Of a DNA stretch of 64,000 bases, positions 10,391 to 22,469 are shown in pieces; the first letter of the stretch is position 1; each line of letters opens with the position of its first letter. Position numbers and translations under genes: made by a program. The notes under the pieces were generated by a model. The model was not told where the DNA came from, did no database searches, and saw nothing but the letters and a program-made list of their open reading frames with translations. Source of the DNA: Phascolarctos cinereus (Eukaryota; Chordata; Mammalia; Diprotodontia; Phascolarctidae); assembly GCF_002099425.1 (NCBI RefSeq), contig NW_018344216.1:3118001-3182000 (forward strand), in the 5' to 3' direction.

Positions 10391-11860
10391 TGTCCCATGC
10401 CTTTTAAATCCTTTTATATTGATTAAAACAATTGTTTAATCGGTACACATATATAAAGACCAGGTTGCTATCTCTTTTTTCTTAAATTTTTTCTTTCATT
10501 ATGTTGTTCAGGGTTTTTCACTTGGGTTCTTCAAAAATATCTGTAATCTTTAAGTTGTCTTTATATATTGTGTTTTTTAAATGAATTGGTTTCGTTTTTA
10601 TAGAAATCACATTTTGTTTCAATATTACTGTTTTTGGTTCTCTTTTTTCATATTTTCATTTACTTCTGTGTATTTGTATTATCAGTAAGTTCTTCCCTCA
10701 TTTGTTTCTTTGGTGAAATGCTATCATGGATCCAAGTTTTTCTATTTTGCCAATTATTTCTGTTGTGCTCTGGTACCCTGCTTATTTGGCAATCAGTATA
10801 ATTCATTTTCCTTTGACTTACAATGGTTATTTAAATATTTCTGGACTTGTTTAATTGACCTGGTGGCCATGTTACCTTCTATTATTAACATCTGTCCTGT
10901 TGTTTCATCTACTTGTACATAAGGTATTTAAATGGTTTTTTTCTTCCTGATATCCTTGGTAATTTCAGCGATTTTTCTTCATATTCCCTTATTGCTCACT
11001 TTTTTACTCCTGCCCCTTTGATAGTAATTTCCATGGGTTGGATCTCAAAGCCATTTCAGCCTTCACCCAATGCTGAGAAATTCTTGGGCCTCTGAATTCA
11101 AATGGGATACAACTGTATGCCCTAGCTATATGGTGAGTCCTTTGCTGCAAATAAATGCACACTTTGGTATCTGGCTACATTTCCCTCTGTTCTTTAGTTC
11201 TATACCTGAGTACCATGAAGCACAGAGAGCATGGCAATCTCAATAAGAACAGGCTTCTATAGTCTGGTTTTTTTTTGTTTGTTTGTTTTTGTTTTGTTTT
11301 TGGTTTTTTAGAGCTATAGGGCATATATAGGGATTTAGAGTTGATTCTTGTTGCAAAAATTTGCCTTGTGGCTAGAGACTTAGAGGATATTGAGTATGAG
11401 TGATTTACCTTCTTTGTTCTTAGTACATTAGGTTTTTACACTCTTTAGTATTCTTGGTGTCCTATACCATGGAGAAAGCTAAAATTACTTCATAATTCAA
11501 CATTGCATGGGTAATTTGTATCTTTGCGATGCTTGATAGATGGGGAGAATCAGAAAAGGTGTCTAGTCTCCCATTTTGTTGGTCATATGATTCTGAAGTC
11601 CAAATATGCTATTTTTACACTAGTACTTGATTTATCAGTATGATGCATTCCATTGCCTTAACTTTATTTCAATTTTTGCTTTATTCCAAAAGTCATCCAT
11701 TGTCAGATACATTTGAAGACAAAGAGTAATACTCTAATGGTCTAATGGTTAGAGCAAAAGATGGATTTTCAAGTATTCATAATGTTGGATTCTATTTCTG
11801 GCTCTAATCCTGCCTTCCTGGCTCCAGTACAGACAGCCCAAGCTTTCATTATTACTTATT
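10391..11860. other. Unassigned AT-rich interval
   Basis: Pyrimidine-rich on the plus strand, with a T/G low-complexity run at about 11270-11312. Short plus-strand frames at 10710-11095 show no family signature. The composition could fit a decayed LINE-1 ORF1 in reverse, but I cannot show it. Confidence 0.4.
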
Positions 11861-12974
11861 TTATTTTACTGTATTGTTTTTTAAAGTGCCTATTACCATA
11901 GCAACGAGGTACAGTTCCAGGCATTGGGGCCACATGACAGCAGCAGTGGAGTTGGGAATGAACAAAGAAGATAAAGGGTAGAGAAGAGGGAAGTTGGTTG
12001 TAGAGTGGCAAGAACAAGAGTGGGGGTAGAAGGAGACAAAGGCGGAGGTGTAGGTTGAACCTGACAAATCTTTGAAGACAATCTAACTCTAAATGTCAAT
12101 GAATAGAAATTTTGGATTGTTTATGATAATATGTTTAATAAACAAGATTGTATAGCAAGTTGTTTGCAACAACTAAAGAGAACAAATGCTATTTTAAGGT
12201 TCATGGATGACAATTTTTCTAGAAATTATGGGCTCTGCCTTTAGTAAAAAAAATGTTTTTCGTATTAAACCAAGAAAGTGACATTTGGTGAGTTTAGGAG
12301 CACTTGTACACCTGGTAGCTTATTCATGCCTGGTTAGTTTGTCTGAGGAACAAAAGATGGAGGCAAATTGTATACATCTTAAATACAGAGGAAAAGGTAT
12401 TTAATTCTAGTGGTAGACAGCTCTGGAACTCAGAATTGAGTCTCACTGGCTTTATTTTCTTTTCCAGTTCAATAAAATTGACTTGCAACATTGGATAGAA
12501 ACTCCTTTAAGACACTTTAAAACTTTCTAAAAAATTCTTACAAGAACCAAAGGAATTTCTCTGTATCAATAGGCCCTCAAGAAATCAAAAACAGCCAAAA
12601 GAACAAGACTATGTTTTCCTAGTTCAAGTATCCAGGTCATTTGAGATCTCTAAGTTTTAGATGAGTTAGAGGAAAAATCTCTTAAGACATCCTATTTCAT
12701 TTGGGAAAACAGCTCAAATTAATTTTCACCCATCACTAACAAGCCCAGTATAATTCTTGAACTACCTTAGCTTGAATCCAGGGAATATGAATCAAATTGT
12801 AATAGAAGAACTAAACAATATTATTCTCATTAGTTACTTACTAGTATTGGAACTCTTGTGATTAATGCAACTCTCTGCTAATCATCTCATTGTAATGCAG
12901 TCTCTATTAATCTTTTTCTTAGAATCAGTAGTTTGTTTCAAGGTTTAGCTTGTACCAACTTCCCCAGTTAGTAC
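11861..12974. other. Unassigned interval
   Basis: Two overlapping minus-strand frames of 68 codons near 11.86-12.10 kb are rich in Ser, Pro and Leu and look like chance. No repeat is recognised. Confidence 0.45.
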
Positions 12975-13165
12975 TCTCGTTACCTCAAATTACTTTGTGT
13001 TTATTTCTTATATATTTTGTTTTGACTTACCTCTGTACATGCTGTTTCTCTCTCCTACCCCCTAGTAGGATGCAAGCTTCTTAAGGGAAGGGACTATTTC
13101 ATTTTTGTCTTTCTTTTGGCATACCTAACATGGTACATTGAACATATTAGTTACTAAAAAAAAGT
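12975..13165 (+). mobile_element. L2 3' end
   Basis: CCCCCTAGTAGGATGCAAGC, TTCTTAAGGGAAGGGACTAT and a decayed 'cagcacagtgcc' region give the plus-strand L2 3' order. Confidence 0.65.
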
Positions 13166-13447
13166 TTGTTTAATTAATGAATATCAAGTCCTGAAATGAG
13201 TCTTCCATTTGGGGGATATGCAAGTCTTTGATGAAGAAAACAGTTTCTTATCTAAGTATCACTATACTGGCTGCAAATTGGTCTCATATTATTAGAACAT
13301 CATATTTGCAGAGGAAAGGAAAATCTTTTATCAAATGATTCATTCATTGAATTTTCATGGTACCCAGAAAAATTATTTTGCTTATGAGAAAGAGACCACA
13401 AGACTGAATTAACTCAACCCATTTCTTTAACGTGTGGCTTGCAAGTG
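13166..13447. other. Unassigned interval
   Basis: No supported feature. Confidence 0.45.
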
Positions 13448-13780
13448 ACAATTATTGGATTGGAAGTGACTTCAGAGATGTCCTAATTCAAACCATACTT
13501 GAGCAGAAAGAATGCCTTCAATAACATCCCCTGGACAGATGGTCATCCAGTCTCTGCTATAAGAAGTACAGTAAGGAAAAACTCACTATCTCTTAAAGCA
13601 GCATTTTCCATTTGAGGACAGCTCAAATCTGCTTCTCTGCAGTTTCTACCCATGGATTCTAGTTCTGCTCTATAGAAGTGAGCGAAAACACTTTTAATCT
13701 CACTTCTAAATAATACCTTTTCAGATACTTAAAGACAGCTGTGGCTTTTAAGTCCTCACGTCTCCAGGCTAAACTTGCCC

Positions 13781-14318
13781 ATTTGAATGAGTGAATGAAA
13801 ACAAAACAAAATAAAAAATGATTACACTCTTATTATAGCCCCAATTCTGTTCTGAGAGAGATACAAACGCAAAAGAAAAACAGCCCTACTCCTGAATATA
13901 CATTCTAATGGGGGGGGGGGAGAATACATAGGGAAGTGTTGTCTAGGGAAGAGTGTTTTGGTCTAGGGATCACAGAGATGGTAAGCAAAACTATAAGGCA
14001 GACTATTGAAAATATCTTTCCACACACTATTATTCTAGTGTTGATTTGATTGCTGTTTCCAGAACAAGAGATAAAAGAAGGTGTGAGGAGGGAAGGGCAG
14101 AAGTGAGAAGGACCTCTGGAAATTTGGTTCAGAGGGTAAGCCAGTCATAGGGTAGCATCATAGGAAGAGGTCTAGGGACAAACCTGGTTCCAAGGTCTAA
14201 GGCATATAGGTCTCTCACCAATCAGGAAAGAATGGCTCTAGGGTGAGAGGTCCACTGGTGAATGTGTTAGTTCCAATAGATTATGGTCTTTAGAGGTCTC
14301 ATTGGGAGGTGATTCAGC
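13781..14318. mobile_element. Insertion in the L3, partly L2-like
   Basis: L3 sequence stops at about 13780 and resumes at about 14320. The insert starts with an L2-3'-like minus-strand stretch (CAGCCCTACTCCTGAATATA, CATTCTAATGGGG) with an 11-base G run at 13910-13920. The rest is unassigned. Confidence 0.5.
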
Positions 14319-14440
14319 AGTTCCTTCACCAGATCCTAGTATGATATGCATTCAGTCTCTCCCACTATCCTTGTCATTTTCCACTATACATGTGCAAGTT
14401 GTTCATGTCCCTCCTGAAATATGGTGCCCACAATGAAATA

Positions 14441-14695
14441 TGATGCTACAGAAGTTTTCTAAAGGGCAAATTACAATGAAACTTTAATTATAACAATTCA
14501 CATTTATCTGTGAATTAAGATGTACAAAGTACACTCCATACAAAACACTGAGAAGTAGAAAGGAGAAGTGTTATCATCCCCATTTTATAGATGAGGAAAT
14601 ATTAAGTGATTTTGCCTGTCTCCATAGCAATTACGAATTAGAGCCAGGATTTGAACTCAGGTCTCCAAATTCCAGGCCCAGTGCCATTTGCACAT
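14441..14695 (-). mobile_element. CORE-SINE in the L3
   Basis: Reverse CORE-SINE order on the plus strand: ATCCCCATTTTATAGATGAG, a decayed 'gtcacacag' block, then GAGCCAGGATTTGAACTCAG and TCTCCAAATTCCAGGCCCAG. It sits between collinear L3 pieces. Confidence 0.75.
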
Positions 14696-15110
14696 TTTTC
14701 ATTCTGGATATTAGACTTCTGGTAATGTACATAAAAACATTAGCTTTTTTTTTTTTGCTCCTGTGCTATAATATTCATTCCTGTCAAGCTTACAGTTCAC
14801 TAAAATGCCATATTTGTTTTTTTTTAAACGAGAATGATAGTCATACCATTACTTCCCTATCCCATACTTATGTAGATGCTTTTTAAGCCTAGTTATAGGA
14901 CTTAACATTTTTTTCTCCCTAAATGTTACTCTTCTATTTGTCTTTTTTTTCTATCAATATTATTTGATGCAAATACTGTCCTCTAACATATTAGCTGTTA
15001 CTCTGATCTTTGTGTCATCTGTAAATTTGATATGCCTGCTTTCTATATCTTTATTTATGCCATTGAAGAAAATGTTAAATAAAATAGTACCAAAAATATG
15101 CTATTGCAGT

Positions 15111-15610
15111 GGAACAAAAGAAAACTCTATTTAGGCTGGTGGCAGTTTATTAATGTTTTTTCTTTATGTTTCAATTTAAGATAAGTGAGCTGTTCGAAAG
15201 GACCTTGTGGCCTTTTATCATTTCAAATCACCTAGTCCACATAATCCATATACCAATGTACATAAAAAACCCAGATTCACTTAACTATATGATTGTTGAT
15301 GCTCCTGGCCAAAAGAGGGTAACTGTATGTAAACTCAGCTGACACTCTTCAGAAAGGCTCTGATGCTCAGCTGTTTAAAGATCATTTGTTTTTTATATGG
15401 GTATGTGCTTTGTGACAGTAGTGGAGGAATCATCATAAAATCAGACCACACACAAAAAAAGGACAAAACATAAAGAGACACAAAACAGCACTAGGATGTT
15501 ATCAAGCATTATTTCCCAGATTTCTCCATCTCTTGTCTATGCTGATTTATCCAACTTCGGTCACTCTCCTTCAAATAATACCTGCTCTGCCCACCCACTC
15601 CACTCTAAAT
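15111..15610. other. Mostly unassigned, inside the L3 span
   Basis: The L3 match is too weak to follow here. Other repeats may be present. Confidence 0.4.
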
Positions 15611-16150
15611 TAGATGCATCTAGGTGGTGCTGAAATAGAGTGCTGGATCTGGAATCAGGAATACCCGAATTCAAATCCAGCTGCAGACATTTATTATCTG
15701 TGTAACTCTAGGGGAGTGATTTAAAAAAAGAAAACTATTTGCCTCAGCTTCCTCAACTGTAAAATGCAGATAGTAATAGCACCAATGTCCCAGGGCTGTT
15801 GTGAGGATCAAATGAGATAATAATTGTAAAGCACTTAGCACAGTGCCTGGCACATAGTTGTTGTCGTGATTCTTCAGTCGAGTTCAACTCCATGGCCCTG
15901 TGGATCATACTGTCCATGAGGTTTTCTTGGCAAAGATACTGGAGTGGTTTGCCATTTCTTTTTCCAGTGGATTAAGGCAAACAGAGGTTAAGAGACTTGC
16001 CCAGGGTCCCACAGCTAGTAAGTATGTGAGACCAGATTTAAATTCAAGTCTTTTGATTGTAGCCCCAGAGTTCTATCCACTGAGCCATCTAGATGCCCCA
16101 TATAAATATAGCTGGCACATAATAGACAATAAATGTTTATTTCTTTCTTC
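15611..16150 (+). mobile_element. CORE-SINE split by a MAR1
   Basis: The first part (15611-15857) runs from a tRNA-like GGTGGTGCTGAAATAGAGTG head through TGAGGATCAAATGAGATAAT to GCACAGTGCCTGGCACATAG. The tail resumes at about 16113 with CTGGCACATAATAGACAATA. The repeated word CTGGCACATA marks the insertion point of the MAR1. Confidence 0.8.
15858..16112 (-). mobile_element. MAR1 SINE inside a CORE-SINE
   Basis: Plus-strand order is the reverse of MAR1: TTGTTGTCGTGATTCTTCAG (RTE-like tail), TTTTCTTGGCAAAGATACTG, then the CORE block CTTGCCCAGGGTCCCACAGC and the tRNA-like end (CTATCCACTGAGCCATCTAG). Flanks share CTGGCACATA. This is the third level of a nest: L3, then CORE-SINE, then MAR1. Confidence 0.88.
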
Positions 16151-16749
16151 CCAAATAATTGTTGGGCAAAACCTTCACCAAATCTGGTACGCCAGCTCTT
16201 ATTGTTTTCTTACTGCCCCTGGTAGACCTTGATGTAATTAGTTGCTTCCTCATCAGCTCTTTCCACGACAACCCAAACAGGTAATGAAATTTTTCCTATG
16301 CTAGGAATCTCCATGTGTTTTCCTCTCCCATGCTTAAACTGTACCAATTTCCTAACAGCTACAATTCAGGTCATCACATCTTTCCATCATTTCCAAAACT
16401 GTAGCACAAGACAGTTTATTAAATGCTTTGCTGAAATCTACATATGCTGTATTTGCAGCATTTCCCTGATCTATCAGTCTAGTGAAAATGAGGTTAGTTT
16501 GGTATGACTTGTTCTAAAAAAAAAGTTAAAATTTGCCAAGTGTAAGTATGTCAATAAATAAAAGTATTTACTTTATGCCAATTAGTTTCTCATAGATGCA
16601 TGTTAAAGTGTTTTTAAACCTTAAAATGCTATATAAACTTTATTAGTTTTAAGAACAAACTGTCAGGAGAGAAAAAAAATCATGCCATATTCTTATGAAT
16701 CCTGCTTTGGGTTTTAGGTCTCCATGAAATGATTCATTCATCATAATCA

Positions 16750-16989
16750 TCCTCGGAGACTTTTAGTTTGACTCCTTAATTAACCTATGCTAGCCCATCA
16801 CTAATCTTTCTTCTAAGGGCACACCATCCCTTCAGTAGTCAGAGCAAGAATTTTTATATGACTCTAAACTCACCACCCTTTAATCTCAATCTGCCCTACT
16901 TTGTGATCTACTTGAGAGCAGAGATTGTCTTTTATTTTCCTAGTCTCCCCAGCACTTGGAACAGTGGCTGCCACGTAGTAGTCAATTAT
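16750..16989 (+). mobile_element. L2 3' end in the L3 span
   Basis: GATCTACTTGAGAGCAGAGA, CTCCCCAGCACTTGGAACAG and CCACGTAGTAGTCAATTATC give the plus-strand L2 3' order. The left edge is uncertain. Confidence 0.6.
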
Positions 16990-17153
16990 CAACTGACTGA
17001 AAACTGAGACATTTGTTCATCTATAACTATGCAGTATCTTCATGATGTTCCAATGATCACTGACAATGGCATGGCTATTACACCTTCAATTTCTCGGGTA
17101 CATCAAAATATAGTTTATATGGACTAAGTGAATTGAAATAGCTAAAGGTCACT

Positions 17154-17429
17154 AGGTCCTTTCTGAGGGGCAACTAGATGCCCCAGTGGATAGAGTGCTG
17201 GGCCTAGAGTCAGGAAGAATCATCTTCTTGCATTCAAATCTGACCTCAGATACTTACCAGCTGTGTGATCCTGGGCAAATCACTTCATTAGCTCAGTTTC
17301 CTTACCTATAAAATGCACTGGAGAAGGAAATGGCAAACCACTCCAGTATCTTTGCCAAGAAAATGCCAAATAGAGTCATGAAGAGTCAGACACAGCTGAA
17401 AAGCAACTGAACAGCAGCAGGTCCTTTCT
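17154..17429 (+). mobile_element. MAR1 SINE with 11-bp target duplication
   Basis: Body 17165-17418, in plus orientation: tRNA-like CCCAGTGGATAGAGTGCTGG head, CORE block TGTGATCCTGGGCAAATCAC, then CACTCCAGTATCTTTGCCAA and the RTE-like tail GAGTCAGACACAGCTGAAAA. A perfect direct repeat, AGGTCCTTTCT, flanks it at 17154-17164 and 17419-17429. It sits in the L3. Confidence 0.93.
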
Positions 17430-18860
17430 AACATCTCTGCATTTATCTTGACATTTAGTTTCATACAAACCATGTTTGTTCAAAACAGGAGCAAAATAGT
17501 AATTGAGTTATTTTTCCTTTTCTCTATCATCCATTATTCCACTACCCCAAACAGTCAAAATTTTGATAATCCTCTTGCCCTTCACGCAGATTTGTTTGTT
17601 ATCCTTAAAAATCAGTAAAAGTATCAATAATTCATTCTAGGCTTTGCTGTGTTTACCATTATTCTTTCAGTACTGAACTTTCTTTTTCATTTATCCTCAG
17701 TTAACTATACTTGCTTCTATCTTTGATGTAGCTTTTAGACAACTGGGTTGTTCAATAAACTCCCTGTGAAGCCATATCAAGTTTTTCAAAATATCTCACT
17801 CTTTTCTTCTTTGATAGAATAATTGTTTATGTATCCCTAGAATTTTATTTTTGTGAACACCTCAGCTATTTTGGGCTGGAATACCCCATAGAATCCTAGA
17901 CCATGATACTTTAAGTAGCCTTTCTTTCAAGCCATTGAAATTGGCACTTCTGAAGTTCAGTGGGCATCAGATTGTAATTAGTATTCCCCCATCCCTACCC
18001 CATACATCATACATTCTATGATGGGATGTTCCTTTCCTCTCACAGATCCTGTTATTTTTACTTTAGCAATCAGTTCCTCGTTGTGGTCACAATCAGTAGC
18101 TTTCATTGTTCCTTCCTCCACTTTTCAAAGGATGAAAGGACAATTAAAGCAAACCAGGACTTCCTCAGCTACGTTGCATTTAGCAGAGAGATACCTTCAA
18201 CACATGTCTAAATATTTGAAGACCCATATGACTACTGCAAGCTTTGTAATCGGCTTGTGGAACTCATCATCTAATTTTTCCTCCTAGTGTCTTCCATATT
18301 ATATTCACACCATAGTTTCTCTTCTCTCTTCTGACTCTCCCTTCATTGATTGTCACCTAAATGACAAAAGAAAAAATTTGTGCGGGGAGGGTGACTTCTT
18401 TAATCTGTTATTTCTTTTTGATATATTGTTCAGTTCCATACACTATTTAATCTAAACTCATTTTTTTAATAAGCTCCATACTTTCATTTTATTTGTCAGT
18501 CAATCAAATTATTTGTCAGCATGTTGTATGTGTGAATTCACATTTAATCTCTCTTTGTTAAGTGTCTAGTTTGTATATTGCTCTTTGTGCATTTCTGTAT
18601 TGATACCTGAAGATTGAAATATCTTTACTGCCCCTCTTTCTGTATCTTGTTTCCTTATGAATTGCTGGACTTCACCACAGCGGTTCTTCCTGTGACAAGC
18701 CTACTATTTTCTGTAATGCTGATCATAGCAGTTCCATGTGGGCAATTTTCTTTTTCTTCCATTAGCATTTAAATCTTCTCAGTATGTCTCCAAGTATACA
18801 TACTTCTTAAATACTGTTAGCTGCACTCAAATTTCTGGACAAGAACATGTCATTTTAAAA

Positions 18861-19014
18861 TTAGCCTTTTAATCCTATATGTTGAGGCAGTATAGATTAA
18901 TACAAGGTGAATTCAGTTGCCTACACAGTACAAGAAAGTAGGTCATTTGCCCTTTGTTTCTTCTGATGGAATGAAATGTCAGCACATCCTACAGAGAAAG
19001 GTTAAGGATAGGAA
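18861..19014. other. Unassigned interval
   Basis: No supported feature. Confidence 0.45.
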
Positions 19015-19230
19015 TTGAATCAGTGATTTCACTGATATAGGAAACTTCCATTTGAAGAAATTCCCTCTACCAATGCTAATCGACTCTCTGCAACTTATAC
19101 TCCTAGAAAGTTGCTTAGAGCACTGGGATGCTAAGTGACTTGCATCACACAGGCAGTATGGCTCAGAGGGAGAACTAGAATCCAGGTCTTTCTGGCTTGT
19201 AAGGCCAGCTCTCTATCCACTTCTCACACT
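19015..19230 (-). mobile_element. tRNA-headed CORE-type SINE
   Basis: Plus-strand words CTCTCTGCAACTTATACTCC, TGCATCACACAGGCAGTATG and CTAGAATCCAGGTCTTTCTG match the reverse of the family at 0.27 and 5.3 kb. It ends with a decayed tRNA-like word (CTCTATCCACTTCTC). Confidence 0.65.
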
Positions 19231-19239
19231 GTGTAGGAG

Positions 19240-19480
19240 AATGGAACCTTATATTTCGCTAGTACTTTCCACATAATTCTTTTAACAGTTTTTTTTAAAG
19301 ACATTTCATTTGATCTTCACATATTAGCTGTCAGGTAGATACAGGAAGTTGTTATTATCCCTTTTACTTATTGAAAATGCTAAGATTTGCTCAAAGTTAT
19401 GAAGAGATTCGGTGCTGGATGTGAAATACAACCCAGGTCTTCTCATGCCTAGTCTGGTGCCCTTTCCAATACAGCATGTT
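19240..19480 (-). mobile_element. CORE-SINE
   Basis: Reverse order of the common marsupial CORE-SINE: 'ttatatttcgctagtacttt', then TTTCATTTGATCTTCACATA, 'ttattatccctttta', and finally AACCCAGGTCTTCTCATGCC. It lies immediately beside the previous SINE in the same orientation. Confidence 0.65.
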
Positions 19481-20906
19481 CCGAAAGGCAACTACAAATG
19501 AGAGAGACTTTATATCTAGGATTTTTAAAGACTCTATTTCTAATTTAATTTCATCTCAAAATCCAGAATGATATTAACAGAAACCATGATGTACACAAAT
19601 ATACTGAATATTTTAATGTATGTTATCAGATTATTTTACTGGTTAGTAAATATGTTTGTACCATGGTCAAATAAAAAAATTTAAACATCAGAGATAATGA
19701 TTTCTTAATTAGATGACTATTAGAATATTATTCCTTAGGTGACTTTCTAATGTGTATTAGAATTATTCTTGGAATATTAGAATATTATTCTAATGTTTTG
19801 TTTATGCGCTTTGGTCTATGTGAATTATAATGTAGTATTTCCTAAAGCATTTGGCTTTTTAAAAAATGCTGTGAAGCTAATTAGCCCTAAGTTTATTTGA
19901 TAAATGTAGTTAATATGCAGATCAGGAATCTGTCCCCTATTTAGCAGAATAGTTTGGTTGGGGAAAATAAAGGGCAGTCAGTGCTTTGCTTATTCCCTAT
20001 ACTCTGATTCACCTCTTGATTATCCCTGAACATTATTTGGCCTTTCTTGAACCTAATTTATCTGACTTTGAAATGGCAGAATATTTCATGATTTGCCTAA
20101 TCTATCTGTGGTACAATGACTCTGCTCCCATGGAAGGTGGGGGGGGGAGTTTTCCTATAATAACCAGTAGTAAAAAACAAACTTCAAATATCATTTTTGC
20201 TTCTTTTAAAAATGTGTACTTGGAGAATTGGAAAGGAAATTTGGGGAGGATATAGAGGACCTTGTCTAAAGAGGTGAGTTAGTGGTTGCTAACATAATTA
20301 GGAGATGCCAATCATCTGGCAAGTCCCAGGGCTTGCTGGTATAGAAAAAAGTATGTTTATAGAGAAGCAATAGACATTGTAGCAGCATAATATCTTAAGG
20401 AAAGTTTTTTTTAATATTTGATGTTATGTTTAAAGAACTTTAGGCCATTTACAGATACAAGTCACATCTTAAAAGCATCAAAATTATTGGACAAAGGCTA
20501 ATAAAATGAATGTAAGAAGGGTGTAGTATCTTACTAACAATTATTTGGGAGCAAGAAGTGATATAAGTGACATCATCAAGGAAACATATGACCATAAATG
20601 GAAATGAGGTAGTGATATAATTAGATTAATGGATTACAGATGGATAGTCCAAGTAGTGCCCTGCCATCTATGAAATCCTAAAAGAACCAGAGAAAAGTCT
20701 CCTAAAAGTTAATTAAATACTCTGTGGGGATTTTTATAATCACATAGAAAAGACTTGAGCAGAATGAGATGTTTGATGGTTGTGACCAGTGCCAGATGGT
20801 TCAAAGTATTGAAGGTAATGACATAAAATAAAGTATGAAACAAGTGGTCAGGAACTGATTTCCTTCTTCTTGCAGTCTTTTATAAAGATAGATAATTCTT
20901 ATATTT
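19481..20906. other. Unassigned AT-rich, largely unique interval
   Basis: At 19680-19790 there are locally repeated words (ATTAGAATATTATTC twice), and CTAATTAG occurs at about 19878. A weak plus-strand frame of 89 codons at 19986-20255 shows no family signature. Apart from this I see nothing. Confidence 0.45.
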
Positions 20907-21168
20907 AAGACAGGCAGATAGCTGCAATTGTGGATAGAGTTCTTGACTTGTGGATAGAAAATCTGAGTTCAAGTCTTAGCCCAGACACATATTATTATAT
21001 TAACTGAGTGAACCTGGGCAAATCACTTAATCCCTCCAGCCTCAGTTTTTCCTCATCAGCAAAGTGAAGATAACAGAAACAACACCTACCTCAGGGATAG
21101 CGTAAGGACCACATGTGATAACATAGATAATGTGCTTTGCAAAGCTAGTTGTTATTATTAATTCCTTT
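20907..21168 (+). mobile_element. CORE-SINE, near full length
   Basis: tRNA-like head (AATTGTGGATAGAGTTCTTG), then CTGGGCAAATCACTTAATCC, CAGTTTTTCCTCATCAGCAA, ACACCTACCTCAGGGATAGC and a GCTAGTTGTTATTATTA tail, all in plus order. Confidence 0.8.
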
Positions 21169-21311
21169 TTAATTGGGAAGATTAAGAAAAATGTTTAATG
21201 ACAAAAAGAAAGACCTCATATATACCAAAATATCATAACAGCACTTTTTCTAGTGCAACAAACTGGTAGTAAAATAGATGCCCATTAATCAGAGAAAGGC
21301 TAAAGATGTTC

Positions 21312-21934
21312 TACGTGAATGTCAAGAAGCAGGAGGAAAAGATATTTTAGTTTCAGGAAATTATGTTCTGGCCAAGATTTTGAAGGGGATTAGTGGGAGA
21401 TAAAGTTGAAAAGGTAGAAAAAATGTCCCCAGAAGTAATATATTAATATAAGCAGAGAAGAGGCAGTAAAAGTTTGGGAATAAGCATAATACCATAAGTT
21501 TGTAAATAATGACTATGGAAGCTATCTGTAGTCTCTCCCATAGTGACTCCTTCATTACTTATCCTCATCAAAGTCAGGGTGCCAAGACACTTCCAAAATT
21601 GGAAAAAGAATGAGGGAGAAGGGGGTTATGTTCACCTATACTACTAAAGAATGATGTTTTCTTGGATTCACTCCTTGAAGACTAGTTTGGAAAATAAAAG
21701 GATTAGTTGTTTAAGTAGTATGCTAGGAACATGTTCATCTATACTAGTAAAGAGCAATGTTTTTTTGGATTCACTCCTGGAAGACTAGTTAGGGAAAGAA
21801 AAGAATTAGTTGTTTTGAGTAGTTGACATATGGGAATTAGTTTGGTCTAATAATCTTTTACTATTCAGACAATAGTTGCAACTGTTATGTTGTTGGTCAT
21901 TCAAATTTCAGTGTCTGTTGTTTCAATTAATTAT
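21312..21934. other. Unassigned insert in the LINE-1
   Basis: No family recognised. It contains the 103-bp tandem duplication given separately. Confidence 0.5.
21628..21831. repeat. Two-copy tandem duplication, period about 103 bp
   Basis: Copies start at 21628 (ATGTTCACCTATACTACTAA) and 21731 (ATGTTCATCTATACTAGTAA). Both continue through a shared TTGGATTCACTCC word and GAAGACTAGTT. They have diverged noticeably, so the duplication is not recent. Confidence 0.9.
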
Positions 21935-22469
21935 TGCAGGATGATCAGCTGTGAATTACGTAGCTCTTCTCAGCAATACAGTGATCTAAGACAGTTCCAA
22001 AGGACTTATGAAAAATGCTTTCCATTTCCAGATAAAGAACTGATGGTGTCTGAATACAGCTCAAAGCATACTATTTTTTACTTTTTTTTCATTTTTTCAT
22101 TTATTTTCTTTCACATCATGCCTAATATATACATATTATATATAAACATATATATATAACCTATAGCAAATTGCATGCCTTCTCAATGAGGAGGGGAAGG
22201 AAGGAGAGGAGAGGGAAGAATGGAGAGAATTTGGAACTCAAAATTTTAAAAAATAAGTGTTAAAAATAATTTTTACATGTAATTGGAAAAAATAAAATGT
22301 TAAGAATAGAAGAGAAAATAGGGGAGAATGTTTATCTTACTTTTAAAATGTATAAACTAGGTACATTAACAATGTCCTACAGCTAGGGCTACAGGTATTC
22401 TAAAATCAATTTTAGTAAAAATCAATCTTATTGGATATCTACTGCAAAGTACAGTGGGGGATACAGAAA

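Larger units (their letters stand above)
13448..18860 (-). mobile_element. Long L3/CR1-type LINE fossil, collinear, with nested insertions
   Basis: From left to right the pieces follow the reverse order of an L3/CR1 element: 3' end (13448-13780), C-terminal half (14320-14440, 14700-15110), reverse transcriptase (16150-16520) and upstream ORF2 including probable endonuclease (16990-17153, 17430-18860). The reverse transcriptase part reads TRLIDQGNAANTAYVDF and then SKAFNKL on the minus strand, the CR1-clade motif A region. Many stops mark it as ancient. It is interrupted by at least four other repeats, listed separately. Confidence 0.8.
21195..22310 (+). mobile_element. LINE-1 3' end split by about 0.6 kb of foreign DNA
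   Basis: ORF2-end sequence at 21195-21311 (GATGCCCATTAATCAGAGAA) resumes at about 21935 with GGATGATCAGCTGTGAATTA and continues into the 3' UTR (AAGAACTGATGGTGTCTGAA), ending in AAAAAATAAAATG near 22300. The intervening 21312-21934 is not LINE-1. Confidence 0.75.

Noticed and set aside
15900-16232. Plus-strand frame of 110 codons
   Set aside because: It runs through a reverse-oriented MAR1 and the tail of a CORE-SINE and has no protein meaning.
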